In this document: in pieces, positions 36,233 through 46,917 of the stretch
How positions within the stretch are numbered: the first letter of the stretch is position 1
Layout of the letters: each line of letters begins with the position of its first letter
DNA from: Pseudomonas nabeulensis
GTDB taxonomy: Bacteria > Pseudomonadota > Gammaproteobacteria > Pseudomonadales > Pseudomonadaceae
Direction: 5' to 3'
Length of the DNA: 64,000 nucleotides
Assembly: GCF_004682045.1 (NCBI RefSeq)
Contig: NZ_QUZT01000006.1
Span: 1-64,000 of the forward strand
The notes under the pieces: generated by a model
What the model was told of the DNA's origin: nothing
Seen by the model: the letters and a program-made list of their open reading frames with translations, nothing else
Databases searched by the model: none
Made by a program: the position numbers and the translations under genes

Positions 36233-36256
36233 GCGCCGCGTGGCAGCACGCGGCGC
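36233..36256 (+). other. Strong hairpin between ftsK and lolA
   Basis: GCGCCGCGTG (36233-36242) and CACGCGGCGC (36247-36256) are perfect 10-bp arms around a GCAG loop, directly after the ftsK stop. There is no T-run, so it is not a standard terminator. It may stabilise the 3' end of ftsK mRNA or separate translation of the two genes. Confidence 0.6.
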
Positions 36257-36282
36257 GCCCTGACTACTCAATGAGGACTCCC

Positions 36283-36906
36283 ATGCGTCTTATCCGCATG
36301 CTGTTGTTGCCGGCACTGGCCTTGACCGCTGCTTCGGCCCACGCCGACCCAGCCTCCGTCGCCAGCCTGACCAACCTGTTGGACAAATCCAAGACCCTGA
36401 CGGCGCGTTTCTCGCAGCTGACCCTGGATGCCGGTGGCACCCAGTTGCAGCAAACCGAAGGCGAGATGGCCGTACAGCGCCCCGGCCTGTTTTACTGGCA
36501 CACCGAAGGCAAGGCCGAGCAGACCATCGTGTCCGACGGCCAGAAGGTCACGCTGTGGGACCCGGACCTTGAGCAGGCGACTATCAAGAAACTCGACCCC
36601 CGCTTGAACCAGACCCCCGCGCTGTTGTTGTCGGGCGACGTGTCGAAAATCAACGACAGCTTCGAAATCACCTCCAAGCAAACCAGCAACGTGATCGAGT
36701 TCACCCTCAAGCCCAAGTCCAAGGACACCTTGTTCGATACGCTGAACCTGTCGTTCGGTAACGGGGTGATCAACAACATGCGCCTGATCGACAGCGTCGG
36801 CCAGCGCACCGATATCCTGTTCTCCGGGGTCAAGGCCAACGAGCCGGTGCCGGCGTCCAAGTTCAAGTTCGACATCCCCAAGGGTGCCGACGTGATCCAG
36901 GAATAA
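36283..36906 (+). CDS. lolA: Outer-membrane lipoprotein carrier protein
   Basis: This 207-aa periplasmic chaperone carries lipoproteins released by LolCDE to LolB at the outer membrane. It has a signal peptide ([21 protein letters not shown]) followed by the LolA fold ([46 protein letters not shown]). An upstream ATG at 36271 is rejected, because the AGGA that follows it is the Shine-Dalgarno for the ATG at 36283. It lies between ftsK and rarA, the conserved order. Confidence 0.95.
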   Translation: MRLIRMLLLPALALTAASAHADPASVASLTNLLDKSKTLTARFSQLTLDAGGTQLQQTEGEMAVQRPGLFYWHTEGKAEQTIVSDGQKVTLWDPDLEQATIKKLDPRLNQTPALLLSGDVSKINDSFEITSKQTSNVIEFTLKPKSKDTLFDTLNLSFGNGVINNMRLIDSVGQRTDILFSGVKANEPVPASKFKFDIPKGADVIQE

Positions 36907-36933
36907 TCTGCCCAGAGGTTTCAAGCGCTGCCC

Positions 36934-38255
36934 ATGGATTTGTTTCGAAGTGACCCGATTGCCCAGCCCTTGGCCGCGCGCTTGCGCTCGACCAACCTGG
37001 ATGAGTACGTTGGGCAAGAACACCTGCTCGCTCGTGGCAAGCCTCTGCGCGAAGCCTTGGAGCAGGGTGCGCTGCACTCGATGATTTTCTGGGGGCCGCC
37101 GGGGGTGGGCAAGACCACCCTGGCGCGGCTGCTGGCGAAAGTCTCGGATGCGCACTTCGAAACGGTGTCGGCAGTGCTCGCTGGGGTCAAGGAGATCCGC
37201 CAGGCGGTGGACGTGGCCAAGCAGCAGGCCGGGCAGTATGGCAAGCGCACCATCCTGTTTGTCGACGAAGTGCACCGTTTCAACAAGTCGCAGCAGGATG
37301 CATTCCTGCCTTACGTGGAAGACGGCACGCTGATCTTTATCGGCGCCACCACCGAAAACCCCTCGTTTGAACTGAACAATGCGTTGCTGTCACGGGCACG
37401 AGTCTATGTACTCAAGAGCCTGGACGAGGCCGCGATGCAGAAGTTGTTGCACCGTGCCTTGAGTGAAGACAAGGGGTTGGGCAAGCGCCAGTTGAGTGTC
37501 AGCGACGAAGGTTTCCAGATCCTGCTCACCGCCGCCGATGGCGACGGCCGGCGTTTTCTCAACTTATTGGAAAACGCCTCCGACCTGGCCGAAGACGGCA
37601 GTGAGATTGGCGTCGACCTCCTGCAAAGCCTGCTGGGCGACACCCGTCGGCGTTTCGACAAGGGTGGCGAAGCCTTCTACGACCAGATTTCAGCGCTGCA
37701 CAAATCCGTGCGCGGTTCCAACCCCGACGGTGCGTTGTATTGGTTTGCGCGCATGATCGATGGCGGCTGCGACCCGCTGTACCTGGCGCGGCGCGTGGTG
37801 CGCATGGCCAGCGAAGACATCGGCAACGCCGACCCGCGTGCACTGAGCCTGTGCCTGGCCGCGTGGGACGTGCAGGAACGCCTCGGCAGCCCCGAGGGCG
37901 AGTTGGCGGTGGCACAGGCCATCACGTATCTGGCCTGTGCGCCGAAAAGCAACGCGGTGTACATGGGCTTCAAGTCCGCACTGCGTGCCGCCGCCGAATA
38001 CGGCTCCCTGGAAGTGCCGCTGCACCTGCGCAACGCGCCGACCAAGCTGATGAAACAACTGGGCTACGGCGATGAATACCGCTACGCCCATGACGAACCC
38101 GATGCCTATGCGGCTGGCGAAGACTACTTCCCCGAAGCGCTTGAGCCACTGCCGCTGTATCAGCCGGTGCCCCGTGGCCTGGAGCTGAAAATCGGTGAAA
38201 AGCTCAATCACCTCGCTCAACTCGATCGACTCAGCCCCAAACAGCGGAGAAAGTA

Positions 38256-38256
<1 letters not shown>
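36934..38256 (+). CDS. rarA: Replication-associated recombination protein A
   Basis: This 440-aa AAA+ ATPase of the MgsA/RarA/WRNIP1 family acts at stalled replication forks. Walker [13 protein letters not shown] lies near residues 54-65, and Walker B with sensor appears as [11 protein letters not shown] and [13 protein letters not shown]. The C-terminal tetramerisation region ([25 protein letters not shown]) is intact. It starts 28 bases after lolA and its stop overlaps the GTG start of crcB by one base. Confidence 0.96.
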
Positions 38257-39927
<1,671 letters not shown>

Positions 39928-41322
39928 ATGGAATTTCTGCCGCTGTTTCATAACCTGCGCGGCAGTCGTGTGTTGGTCGTCGGTGGCGGGGAGATTGCCT
40001 TGCGCAAATCCCGGCTGCTGGCCGACGCCGGCGCGTTGCTGCGGGTGGTTGCTCCCCAGATTGAAGACCAGCTCAATGAGTTGGTGCTGGGCAGTGGCGG
40101 GGAATTGCTGTTGCGCGGTTATCAGGAAGCCGACCTTGACGGTTGCACCCTGATCATCGCCGCCACCGACGATGAGTCGCTGAACGCCCAGGTGTCCAGC
40201 GATGCCAAGCGCCGCTGTGTGCCGGTCAACGTGGTGGACGCGCCGGCCTTGTGCAGCGTGATCTTCCCGGCGATTGTCGACCGTTCGCCGTTGGTGATCG
40301 CAGTGTCCAGCGGCGGCGATGCGCCGGTGCTGGCGCGTTTGATTCGGGCCAAACTGGAAACCTGGATTCCCTCCACCTATGGCCAGCTGGCCGGGTTGGC
40401 GGCGCGTTTTCGGGCCCAAGTCAAAGGTTTGTACCCGGATGTGCAGCAACGCCGTGCATTCTGGGAAGACGTGTTCCAGGGCCCGATTGCCGACCGTCAG
40501 TTGGCCGGGCAGGGTGCTGAGGCTGAGCGCCTGCTGATCGAAAAGGTCAACGGCGCTGCGCCGAACGCTCCGGGTGAGGTTTACCTGGTGGGTGCCGGCC
40601 CGGGCGACCCGGACCTGCTGACTTTCCGCGCGTTGCGCCTGATGCAACAGGCCGACGTGGTGTTGTACGACCGTTTGGTCGCACCAGCGATTCTGGAGCT
40701 GTGCCGCCGTGACGCCGAGCGCGTGTACGTCGGCAAGCGCCGCGCCGATCACGCCGTGCCTCAGGACCAGATCAACCAGCAATTGGTGGACTTGGCCAAG
40801 CAAGGCAAGCGTGTGGTGCGCCTCAAGGGTGGCGATCCGTTCATCTTTGGGCGCGGTGGCGAGGAGATCGAGGAACTGGCGGCCCATGGCATTCCGTTCC
40901 AGGTGGTGCCGGGTATCACGGCGGCCAGTGGTTGCGCGGCGTATGCCGGGATTCCGCTGACTCACCGCGACTATGCACAATCGGTACGCTTTATCACCGG
41001 GCATCTCAAGGACGGGACGTCGGACCTGCCCTGGCATGACCTGGTGGGGCCGTCGCAGACCCTGGTGTTCTACATGGGTTTGGTGGGCTTACCGATCATC
41101 TGCGAGCAATTGATCAAGCATGGTCGCGCAGCGGATACCCCGGCGGCGTTGATCCAGCAGGGCACGACCGCTAACCAGCGTGTCTTCACCGGTACGTTGG
41201 CGGACTTGCCCCGCCTGGTGGCGGAGCATGAAGTGCATGCGCCGACACTGGTGATCGTTGGTGAGGTGGTGGTGTTGCGCGAGAAGCTCAAGTGGTTTGA
41301 AGGCGCTCAGTCCCAGGTCTAA
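39928..41322 (+). CDS. cysG: Siroheme synthase (CysG)
   Basis: This 464-aa trifunctional protein converts uroporphyrinogen III to siroheme for sulfite and nitrite reductases. The N-terminal third is the NAD-dependent dehydrogenase and ferrochelatase ([31 protein letters not shown] with the conserved serine). The C-terminal part is the SAM-dependent methyltransferase ([42 protein letters not shown]). It starts directly at the end of serS, so the two genes are co-transcribed. Confidence 0.97.
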   Translation: MEFLPLFHNLRGSRVLVVGGGEIALRKSRLLADAGALLRVVAPQIEDQLNELVLGSGGELLLRGYQEADLDGCTLIIAATDDESLNAQVSSDAKRRCVPVNVVDAPALCSVIFPAIVDRSPLVIAVSSGGDAPVLARLIRAKLETWIPSTYGQLAGLAARFRAQVKGLYPDVQQRRAFWEDVFQGPIADRQLAGQGAEAERLLIEKVNGAAPNAPGEVYLVGAGPGDPDLLTFRALRLMQQADVVLYDRLVAPAILELCRRDAERVYVGKRRADHAVPQDQINQQLVDLAKQGKRVVRLKGGDPFIFGRGGEEIEELAAHGIPFQVVPGITAASGCAAYAGIPLTHRDYAQSVRFITGHLKDGTSDLPWHDLVGPSQTLVFYMGLVGLPIICEQLIKHGRAADTPAALIQQGTTANQRVFTGTLADLPRLVAEHEVHAPTLVIVGEVVVLREKLKWFEGAQSQV

Positions 41323-41326
41323 AAGC

Positions 41327-41415
41327 ATCGGGGGCAAGTCGAATCGTCGCACCGCCCCTCCCACACTTGACTGTGTTCGCAGTTCAAAATGTGGGAGGGG
41401 GCTTGCCCCCGATGA
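41327..41415. repeat. REP pair with a variant arm, facing outward
   Basis: The right copy (41390-41414) is a normal REP. The left copy begins normally (ATCGGGGGCAAG) but is then interrupted by about 15 extra bases (TCGAATCGTCGCACC) before resuming with CCCCTCCCACA. The spacer carries the same TGTGTTC-CAG-TCAAA core as the outward pair at 46215. The element lies between the convergent cysG and glutathionyl-hydroquinone reductase genes. Confidence 0.85.
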
Positions 41416-41443
41416 GGCCCTCAATCACAGCCCATCTCTTGGA

Positions 41444-42439
41444 TCAGCTCCAGACACCCTTGGTACTCAACCGCCCACGATCATGCTGGCCATCAAACAC
41501 TTGCAACGGGCCTTTGGGCACAATCCCTGTCGGATTGATGGTCCGATGGCTGGCATAGTAATGCCCCTTGATATGCGCAAAATCCACCGTCTCGGCCACT
41601 CCCGGCCACTGATATATCTCCCGTAGCCAATTCGACAAATTCGAATAATCCGCGATCCTGCGCAAATTGCATTTGAAGTGGCTGTAATACACCGCATCAA
41701 AGCGAATCAGCGTGGTGAACAGGCGCACATCTGCTTCGGTCAGGTATTCCCCCGCCAAATAGCGATGTTGGCCCAAGTGCTGTTCCAGGTAATCCAGCTC
41801 GGCAAACACATCATCAAACGCACTTTCATACGCCTGCTGTGACGTGGCGAAGCCTGCGCGGTATACGCCGTTGTTCACGGCGGGGTAGATGCGTTCGTTC
41901 AGTGCATCGATGGTCGGGCGAAGTGCTTCGGGGTAGAAGTCCAGCGTATTGCCGGTCAGCCCGTTAAACGCGCTGTTGAACATGCGGATGATTTCCGCCG
42001 ATTCATTGCTCACGATACGGTTGAGCTTTTTATCCCACAGCACGGGCACGGTGACGCGCCCGGTGTAGTCAGCGGTGTCGGCCGTGTAGCGCTGGTGCAT
42101 GTATTCGAAATCGTCCAGCTTATCGCCCGTCGAGCCGCGTGCCTTGTCGAAGGTCCAGCCGTTTTCCAGCATCAGCCAACTGACCACCGATACATCGATC
42201 AGGCTTTCCAGGCCCTTTAGCTTGCGCAGGATCAGCGTGCGATGGGCCCATGGACAGGCGAGGGACACATACAGGTGGTAGCGACCGGCCTCGGCCTTGA
42301 AGCCGCCTTCGCCGCTCGGGCCTGGTGCGCCGTCGGCGGTCACCCAGTTGCGGCGTTGCGCCTGTTCGCGCTGGAATGCGCCATCTGCGCTACTTTCGTA
42401 CCACTGGTCTTTCCAGTGCCCTTCGATCAGCAAACCCAT
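41444..42439 (-). CDS. Glutathionyl-hydroquinone reductase
   Basis: This 331-aa xi-class glutathione transferase (YqjG/ECM4/PcpF family) removes glutathione from glutathionyl-hydroquinones. The catalytic cysteine is C62 in SLACPWAHR. A long N-terminal extension precedes the thioredoxin-like domain, and the C-terminal helical domain contains VRLFTTLIRFDAVYYSHFKCN, typical of the class. It stands alone on the minus strand, converging with cysG. Confidence 0.93.
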   Translation of the reverse strand: MGLLIEGHWKDQWYESSADGAFQREQAQRRNWVTADGAPGPSGEGGFKAEAGRYHLYVSLACPWAHRTLILRKLKGLESLIDVSVVSWLMLENGWTFDKARGSTGDKLDDFEYMHQRYTADTADYTGRVTVPVLWDKKLNRIVSNESAEIIRMFNSAFNGLTGNTLDFYPEALRPTIDALNERIYPAVNNGVYRAGFATSQQAYESAFDDVFAELDYLEQHLGQHRYLAGEYLTEADVRLFTTLIRFDAVYYSHFKCNLRRIADYSNLSNWLREIYQWPGVAETVDFAHIKGHYYASHRTINPTGIVPKGPLQVFDGQHDRGRLSTKGVWS

Positions 42440-42527
42440 GACTGGCTCCTCAACTAATAAGCGTTGGAGACCAGTCTAAAGGGATAGGTTCGATTTAAAA
42501 GCGCAAAGACTGCGGGTGAATTATCGA

Positions 42528-43529
42528 TTAAATCGATTTGTCCCGCGCGTCCCAGTATTGCTGGGCCAGGGCGAACGCCTGTTCCCGTGGATGGCCAAGG
42601 CCGCGCAAGGCGAGGGCCATGGTGGCGATCAGCGCCAGCTGCGGGTAGCTGTCCTCAACGTCACCGTGCCACAACGCTTTCAAATGCTCGGGCTCCAGCG
42701 ACGCGGGTTTGACATGACGCTGGGCGGAGAGGGCGGGCCATTCTTCGTCCCAGCTTTCGCCGCCGGTGGTGCCGTAGAGGTGGCTGGCGGAGTCGGGGTT
42801 GATCTCGATTTCGCCGCCATCGCCCTTCACCACAATCACGTTGTCCCCCAGCAGGCCGCTGGCATCGCGGTGTACGCCCTGGTAGCCCGGATGGAAAATG
42901 CTTTGCAGGCCCAGGCGCGCATTCAACGGGTTGAGCAGGCGCGCCAGAGAGTGAATCGGTGAACGCAGACCCAAGGTGTTGCGCAGGTCAATCATGCGTT
43001 GCAATTGCGGCGCCCAGTCACCCAGCGGGATAAACGCCAGGTTGCCCTGTTCGAAGGCACTTGCGACCTGCTGCCAGTCGCGGCACAGCGGGATCTGCAA
43101 ACCTTCCAGCAGTTGCTCGGTGTACAAGCGCCCCGCCGTGTGAGCGCCGCCGCCATGCAGCAGGATGCGCACTCCGTTTTGTGCCAGGCACTTGGCCGCC
43201 AGCAGGTACCACGGCAGGTGGCGCTTCTTGCCGGCGTAGGTCGGCCAATCGACATCCACGTTCAGCGCCGGAGCGTCAAGGCGCTCGCGCACGGCCTCGG
43301 TAAAGCCGGCGAGTTCTTCCGGGCTTTCTTCCTTGTGGCGCAGCAGCATCAGGAACGCGCCGAGTTGGGTGTCTTCGACTTTTTCATCGAGCAGCATGCC
43401 CATGGCTTCGCGGGCTTCCTCACGTGTGAGGTTGCGCGCGCCGCGCTTGCCTTTGCCCAGGATGCGCACGAACTGCGCAAAGGGGTGTTCGGCAGGGGTT
43501 TCGAGGGTCAGCGGGGCAAAGTCGGTCAT
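42528..43529 (-). CDS. TrpD2/YbiB-like glycosyltransferase-family protein
   Basis: This 333-aa protein has the anthranilate phosphoribosyltransferase fold: helical N-terminal domain (EEAREAMGMLLDEKVEDTQLGAFLMLLRHKEES) and alpha/beta core. The phosphoribosyl-diphosphate loop is not typical, which fits the YbiB group; E. coli YbiB binds nucleic acid rather than making tryptophan precursors. The start ATG overlaps the tusE stop by 4 bases, so it belongs to the tus operon. Role unknown; a link to tRNA sulfur transfer is suggested only by position. Confidence 0.85.
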   Translation of the reverse strand: MTDFAPLTLETPAEHPFAQFVRILGKGKRGARNLTREEAREAMGMLLDEKVEDTQLGAFLMLLRHKEESPEELAGFTEAVRERLDAPALNVDVDWPTYAGKKRHLPWYLLAAKCLAQNGVRILLHGGGAHTAGRLYTEQLLEGLQIPLCRDWQQVASAFEQGNLAFIPLGDWAPQLQRMIDLRNTLGLRSPIHSLARLLNPLNARLGLQSIFHPGYQGVHRDASGLLGDNVIVVKGDGGEIEINPDSASHLYGTTGGESWDEEWPALSAQRHVKPASLEPEHLKALWHGDVEDSYPQLALIATMALALRGLGHPREQAFALAQQYWDARDKSI

Positions 43530-43861
43530 AAGCAATTCGTCGGCCTGGGCAGGCCCGCCAGCTTGGCGGCGAGTTTGGCGGGAGTGCCGTTGAACAGTTT
43601 GTTGAGGTGCAGGCTGTTGCCCTTTTCCGGGCCCAGCTTCAAGGCGGTGTACTTGATCAGCGGACGCGTGGCGGGAGACAGCTGGAATTCGGCGTAGAAG
43701 CCGCGCAGCAGGTCGAGGATTTCCCAGTGGGCCGGGGTCAGCTCCAGGGATTCGGCAGCGGCCAGTGCATTCGCGACGTCGACGGACCAGTCGTTCAGGT
43801 CGACGAGGTAGCCGTCCTTGTCCAATTCATAGGTGCGTTCGCCCACGGTCAGGGTGTTCAT
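43526..43861 (-). CDS. tusE: Sulfurtransferase TusE (DsrC-like)
   Basis: This 111-aa protein accepts persulfide sulfur from TusBCD and passes it to MnmA. The essential cysteine is the penultimate residue (PTNCL, C110), on the flexible C-terminal arm of the DsrC fold. ELTPAHWEILDLLRGFYAEFQLSPATRPL is diagnostic. The longer frame adds 24 unrelated residues. It follows tusB with a 4-base overlap. In this window the acceptor MnmA is encoded at 22314-23438. Confidence 0.95.
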   Translation of the reverse strand: MNTLTVGERTYELDKDGYLVDLNDWSVDVANALAAAESLELTPAHWEILDLLRGFYAEFQLSPATRPLIKYTALKLGPEKGNSLHLNKLFNGTPAKLAAKLAGLPRPTNCL

Positions 43862-44136
43862 AGCCAACTGTTGACCTTGTCGTAGTCGATGGACAGCTGC
43901 ACAAAGCCTGGGTAGTCCACGCTGACGGCCCAATCTGGCAGCGACAGATTGCGTGCTTGATGGTCTTCGGCGAGTACGAAAACCTTTACGCCTTTGGCGG
44001 GCAGGTCCGGGTCATGCAGGCCATAGACGCCGTCGCCGCACAGCAGGATTGCGTCCTGACTGCCGCACACCCGCAGGCAACTGGCTAGGCGGTTGTCGGA
44101 AAATGGAGAATGGGATACCACGTGTAAAGTCGGCAT
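43858..44136 (-). CDS. tusB: Sulfurtransferase complex subunit TusB (DsrH-like)
   Basis: This 92-aa DsrH-family subunit belongs to the TusB2C2D2 hexamer that relays sulfur in 2-thiouridine synthesis. Features are MPTLHVVSHSPF and QDAILLCGDGVYGL. It is not thought to be catalytic; in E. coli it is structural. Its start overlaps the tusC stop by one base and its stop overlaps tusE by 4 bases. Confidence 0.92.
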   Translation of the reverse strand: MPTLHVVSHSPFSDNRLASCLRVCGSQDAILLCGDGVYGLHDPDLPAKGVKVFVLAEDHQARNLSLPDWAVSVDYPGFVQLSIDYDKVNSWL

Positions 44137-44486
44137 CAGAGTGTTATCACCTGGTCGTAACGGTCGATCAACTGGGAAATCTCTTCGTCGTTCAAAGGCT
44201 GTGTGCTGGAGGGAGAGGTCAGCCCCCGTTCCGTCAAGCTCTGACTGCTGGCGAAGACATCATCGATGCCAAACAGCTCCAGCGCCTGCAGGTTGGCGCT
44301 CAAGTCCTTTTGCTGCACGGCCTTGGCGTCCTGGTGCGGCGCCAGTTGGAACACGCCGTCATCCATGAACAGCAGGCCAATCGGCAAATCGAAGGCGCCG
44401 CCGGCCAACACGATATCCAGCGCTTCCCGAGCACTTGGGCCGGACCACGGCGCCTGGCGGCTGATGACCAATAAGGATTTGGACAT
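44136..44486 (-). CDS. tusC: Sulfurtransferase complex subunit TusC (DsrF-like)
   Basis: This 116-aa DsrF-family subunit shows the SLLVISRQAPWSGPSAREALDIVLAGGAFDLP pattern of a small Rossmann-like fold. It is structural within the TusBCD complex. The start is preceded by GGAGGG and lies next to the tusD stop. The longer frame adds MEGRD upstream and is rejected on Shine-Dalgarno position. Confidence 0.92.
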   Translation of the reverse strand: MSKSLLVISRQAPWSGPSAREALDIVLAGGAFDLPIGLLFMDDGVFQLAPHQDAKAVQQKDLSANLQALELFGIDDVFASSQSLTERGLTSPSSTQPLNDEEISQLIDRYDQVITL

Positions 44487-44487
44487 G

Positions 44488-44880
44488 TCACGGCCCTCCA
44501 AAACAAATCAGGCGGTCGGCGGTTTGGACAGCATCGTGCAACTGGCCGAGGCCTGACAACGCCCACGGTGCGCCCAGGTTCACCGCGCTGCGCTGATAGC
44601 GCGTGGCTTCTTCGCTGTTGAGCACGCCGCGACGCAAGGCCGCTGCGATACACACCACCCCATCCAACTGGTGCTGGCTGACGAACTCACGCCATTGGCG
44701 AGCGATGTCCTGCTCATCCTGGGGGGCGACGATGTTGTTGGACGCGCTGTACACGCCATCCTGATAAAAAAACAGCCGCACAATCTCATGCCCGCCGGCC
44801 AACGCCGCCTGGGCGAACAGCAGGGCGCGGCGCGAGGAGGGCGCATGGGCGGCGGAAAACAGGGCTATCGCAAACTTCAT
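44488..44880 (-). CDS. tusD: Sulfurtransferase complex subunit TusD (DsrE-like)
   Basis: This 130-aa catalytic subunit of TusBCD takes sulfur from TusA on a conserved cysteine, here C77 in LDGVVCIAAALRRG, equivalent to C78 of E. coli TusD. It is the first gene of a tightly overlapping tusD-C-B-E-ybiB-like set. The start MKFAIALFSAAHAPSS matches the family. It is divergent from the CaiB-family gene at 45038, with about 157 bases between them. Confidence 0.94.
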   Translation of the reverse strand: MKFAIALFSAAHAPSSRRALLFAQAALAGGHEIVRLFFYQDGVYSASNNIVAPQDEQDIARQWREFVSQHQLDGVVCIAAALRRGVLNSEEATRYQRSAVNLGAPWALSGLGQLHDAVQTADRLICFGGP

Positions 44881-45037
44881 GGAACACTCGGCAAGCAAAC
44901 GTGGGCCAATGATAAAGCCGTCGCCCTGAAAAAGCCCGCCGTGATCAAAACGGTCACTGTCGTTGATCGTTCTGACGATTGCCGGTAGGCAAAAGCCTGC
45001 CTAGGCTGTGGGCAAACTAAACGGAATTGGAGTGCCC

Positions 45038-46201
45038 ATGTCAGGTCCCTTGGCGTCCCTCAACGTGCTGGATTTTTCCACCTTGCTGCCTGGCCCGTTT
45101 GCATCCCTGCTGCTGGCGGACATGGGCGCCGAGGTGTTGCGCATCGAGTCGCCCACGCGCATGGACCTGCTGCGGGTGTTGCCGCCCCATGACCAGGGGA
45201 CTTCGGCAAGCCATGCCTATCTCAATCGCAACAAGCGCAGCCTGGCGCTGGACCTCAAGCAGCCTGAGGCGCTGGAGATAGTGCGAGCGCTGGTGAAGGA
45301 CTACGACATCGTGCTCGAACAGTTTCGCCCTGGGGTGATGGAACGCCTGGGTTTGGGGTATGACGCGTTGAAGGCGATCAACCCCCGGCTGATTTACGTA
45401 TCGATCACCGGTTATGGCCAGACCGGTCCTTATAAAGACCGCGCCGGGCACGATATCAACTACTTGGCATTGGCTGGCGTGGCCAGCTATACCGGTCGTC
45501 AGGACAGCGGGCCGTTGCCGCTGGGCGTGCAAGTGGCGGATGTGGCCGGCGGTTCGCTGCACGCGGTGGTGGGGTTGCTGGCGGCGGTGATTGCCCGGCA
45601 GCACAGTGGCGTGGGCCAGTACCTCGATGTCAGCATGACGGATTGCTCATTCAGCTTGAACGCCATGTCGGGCGCGGGTTACCTGGCGTGTGGCGTTGAG
45701 CCGGCGTGGGAAAACCAGGTGTTGAATGGCGGCAGTTTCTACGATTACTACCGCACGCGGGACGGGCGGTGGATGTCCGTGGGCAGCCTGGAGCCGGCGT
45801 TTATGCAGCGACTCTGTGCGGCATTCGGACGGCCGGAGTTGGCAGCAAAGGGCTTGTCGCTGGAACTCAAGACGGCGCTGCAGATCGAGTTTGAAAAGCG
45901 CAGCTTCGATGAATTATGTGAATTGTTTGCCGGGGTGGATGCGTGTGTGGAGCCGGTATTGAGCCTGAGCGAAGCGGTGGAACATCCGCAGTTGAAGGCG
46001 CGGGAACTGGTCAGCCAAGTGCCTCGGGGCGATGGCTCGACCCAGGCGCAACTGGCCTGCCCGCTGAAATTTTCCCAAGGGTTGCCGGAACCACGGCATA
46101 TCGGGGTTGCCGTAGGGGCGCACAGTGATGAGGTGTTGGCGGAGTTGGGGCTCAGTGTTCAGCGGATAGCTGAGTTGCGGCAGGCCGAAGTGGTGGGGTG
46201 A
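45038..46201 (+). CDS. CaiB/BaiF-family CoA-transferase or racemase
   Basis: This 387-aa class III CoA-transferase fold protein starts MSGPLASLNVLDFSTLLPGPFASLLLADMGAEVLRIE, with GGAG upstream of the chosen ATG. It has both AGHDINYLALAGV and VADVAGGSLHAVVG, the two motifs that carry catalytic residues in alpha-methylacyl-CoA racemases, so racemase activity is as likely as CoA transfer. The substrate is not predictable. It stands alone, divergent from tusD. Confidence 0.85.
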   Translation: MSGPLASLNVLDFSTLLPGPFASLLLADMGAEVLRIESPTRMDLLRVLPPHDQGTSASHAYLNRNKRSLALDLKQPEALEIVRALVKDYDIVLEQFRPGVMERLGLGYDALKAINPRLIYVSITGYGQTGPYKDRAGHDINYLALAGVASYTGRQDSGPLPLGVQVADVAGGSLHAVVGLLAAVIARQHSGVGQYLDVSMTDCSFSLNAMSGAGYLACGVEPAWENQVLNGGSFYDYYRTRDGRWMSVGSLEPAFMQRLCAAFGRPELAAKGLSLELKTALQIEFEKRSFDELCELFAGVDACVEPVLSLSEAVEHPQLKARELVSQVPRGDGSTQAQLACPLKFSQGLPEPRHIGVAVGAHSDEVLAELGLSVQRIAELRQAEVVG

Positions 46202-46214
46202 CTGGCCTGACCTT

Positions 46215-46286
46215 ATCGGGGGCAAGCCCCCTCCCACCTTTGAATGTGTTCACAGATCAAAATGTGGGAGGGGGCTTGCCCCCGAT
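46215..46286. repeat. REP pair, arms facing outward
   Basis: A reverse REP (46215-46237) is followed by a forward REP (46263-46286). The 25-base centre has short inverted arms TTTGA and TCAAA around TGTGTTCACAGA. The pair lies between the CaiB-family gene and the SprT-like gene. Confidence 0.9.
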
Positions 46287-46293
46287 GAGGCCC

Positions 46294-46788
46294 TTATTCC
46301 ACCCGAGTTTCCCCAGTGAACACCAAGGTCTGCCGACACCGCCGGCACAAATACCGCCGCCCCTGAGCCACCAACCCATGGCGCTGCGACGAAAACGGAA
46401 AGTCGCTGTCCGCACACGGGCACCGGTAGATATAGCGGGTCACCTGGCGACGCTTGACCTCATAGGTATGGCAACGGTCCGGCGGCAATTCATAGACCCC
46501 ACGCATGATCAACTGCCATTCCTCGCCATGGGGCTGGATACGCTCGCCAAACAATTGATGGGCGATCAAGTGCGCGACTTCGTGGGCCACGGTCTGTTTA
46601 AGGAAATGTTGGCTGTTTTCACGGTAGAGCTGTGGGTTGAAACGCAGCAGGTTCTCGTGCAAATGCGCGACACCGGCTTTCTGGCCCCGCAGCTTGAGGC
46701 TGACCTGGGGGCGTTTGAAGCTTCGTTTAAAAAAGGATTCGGCTTGTAGGAAACAATCTTCGACGCGGGTATTGAGTTGCTCGGGCAT
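46294..46788 (-). CDS. sprT: SprT-like metalloprotein
   Basis: This 164-aa SprT/Spartan-type zinc metalloprotein has the HEVAH motif at residues 69-73 and a C-terminal zinc ribbon with paired cysteines (YRCPC ... YLCRRCRQ). The eukaryotic relative degrades DNA-protein crosslinks; the bacterial role is not settled. The start MPEQLNTRVEDCF follows the family; the longer frame adds 32 residues without homology. The coding part ends just before the repeat at 46215-46286. Confidence 0.88.
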   Translation of the reverse strand: MPEQLNTRVEDCFLQAESFFKRSFKRPQVSLKLRGQKAGVAHLHENLLRFNPQLYRENSQHFLKQTVAHEVAHLIAHQLFGERIQPHGEEWQLIMRGVYELPPDRCHTYEVKRRQVTRYIYRCPCADSDFPFSSQRHGLVAQGRRYLCRRCRQTLVFTGETRVE

Positions 46789-46877
46789 GCTGTACATATC
46801 TCCAGAGACCCCCAGTATGCCGCAAAACCAGGTGTTTCCGAATCTGTCAGGCGCCGAATGGTCATCCATCATGCACA

Positions 46878-46897
46878 AAGCCACCTTGCGGTGGCTT
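46878..46897 (-). terminator. Hairpin after the Yip1-family gene
   Basis: AAGCCACC and GGTGGCTT form an 8-bp perfect stem with a TTGC loop, about 20 bases after the Yip1 stop on the minus strand. The following T-run is short (TTTG), so terminator strength is uncertain. Confidence 0.55.
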
Positions 46898-46917
46898 CGC
46901 TCACTGGCTAAAACCGC

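Noticed and set aside
33775..36249. An 824-residue antisense open frame covering ftsK, and similar long antisense frames over nuoL (3281-5410), idh (24075-26315), clpA (29111-31318) and serS-cysG (38665-41037)
   Set aside because: These mirror strong, conserved genes. Their translations are rich in His, Gln, Arg and Gly with no domain-like pattern, as expected from the opposite strand of GC-rich Pseudomonas codons.
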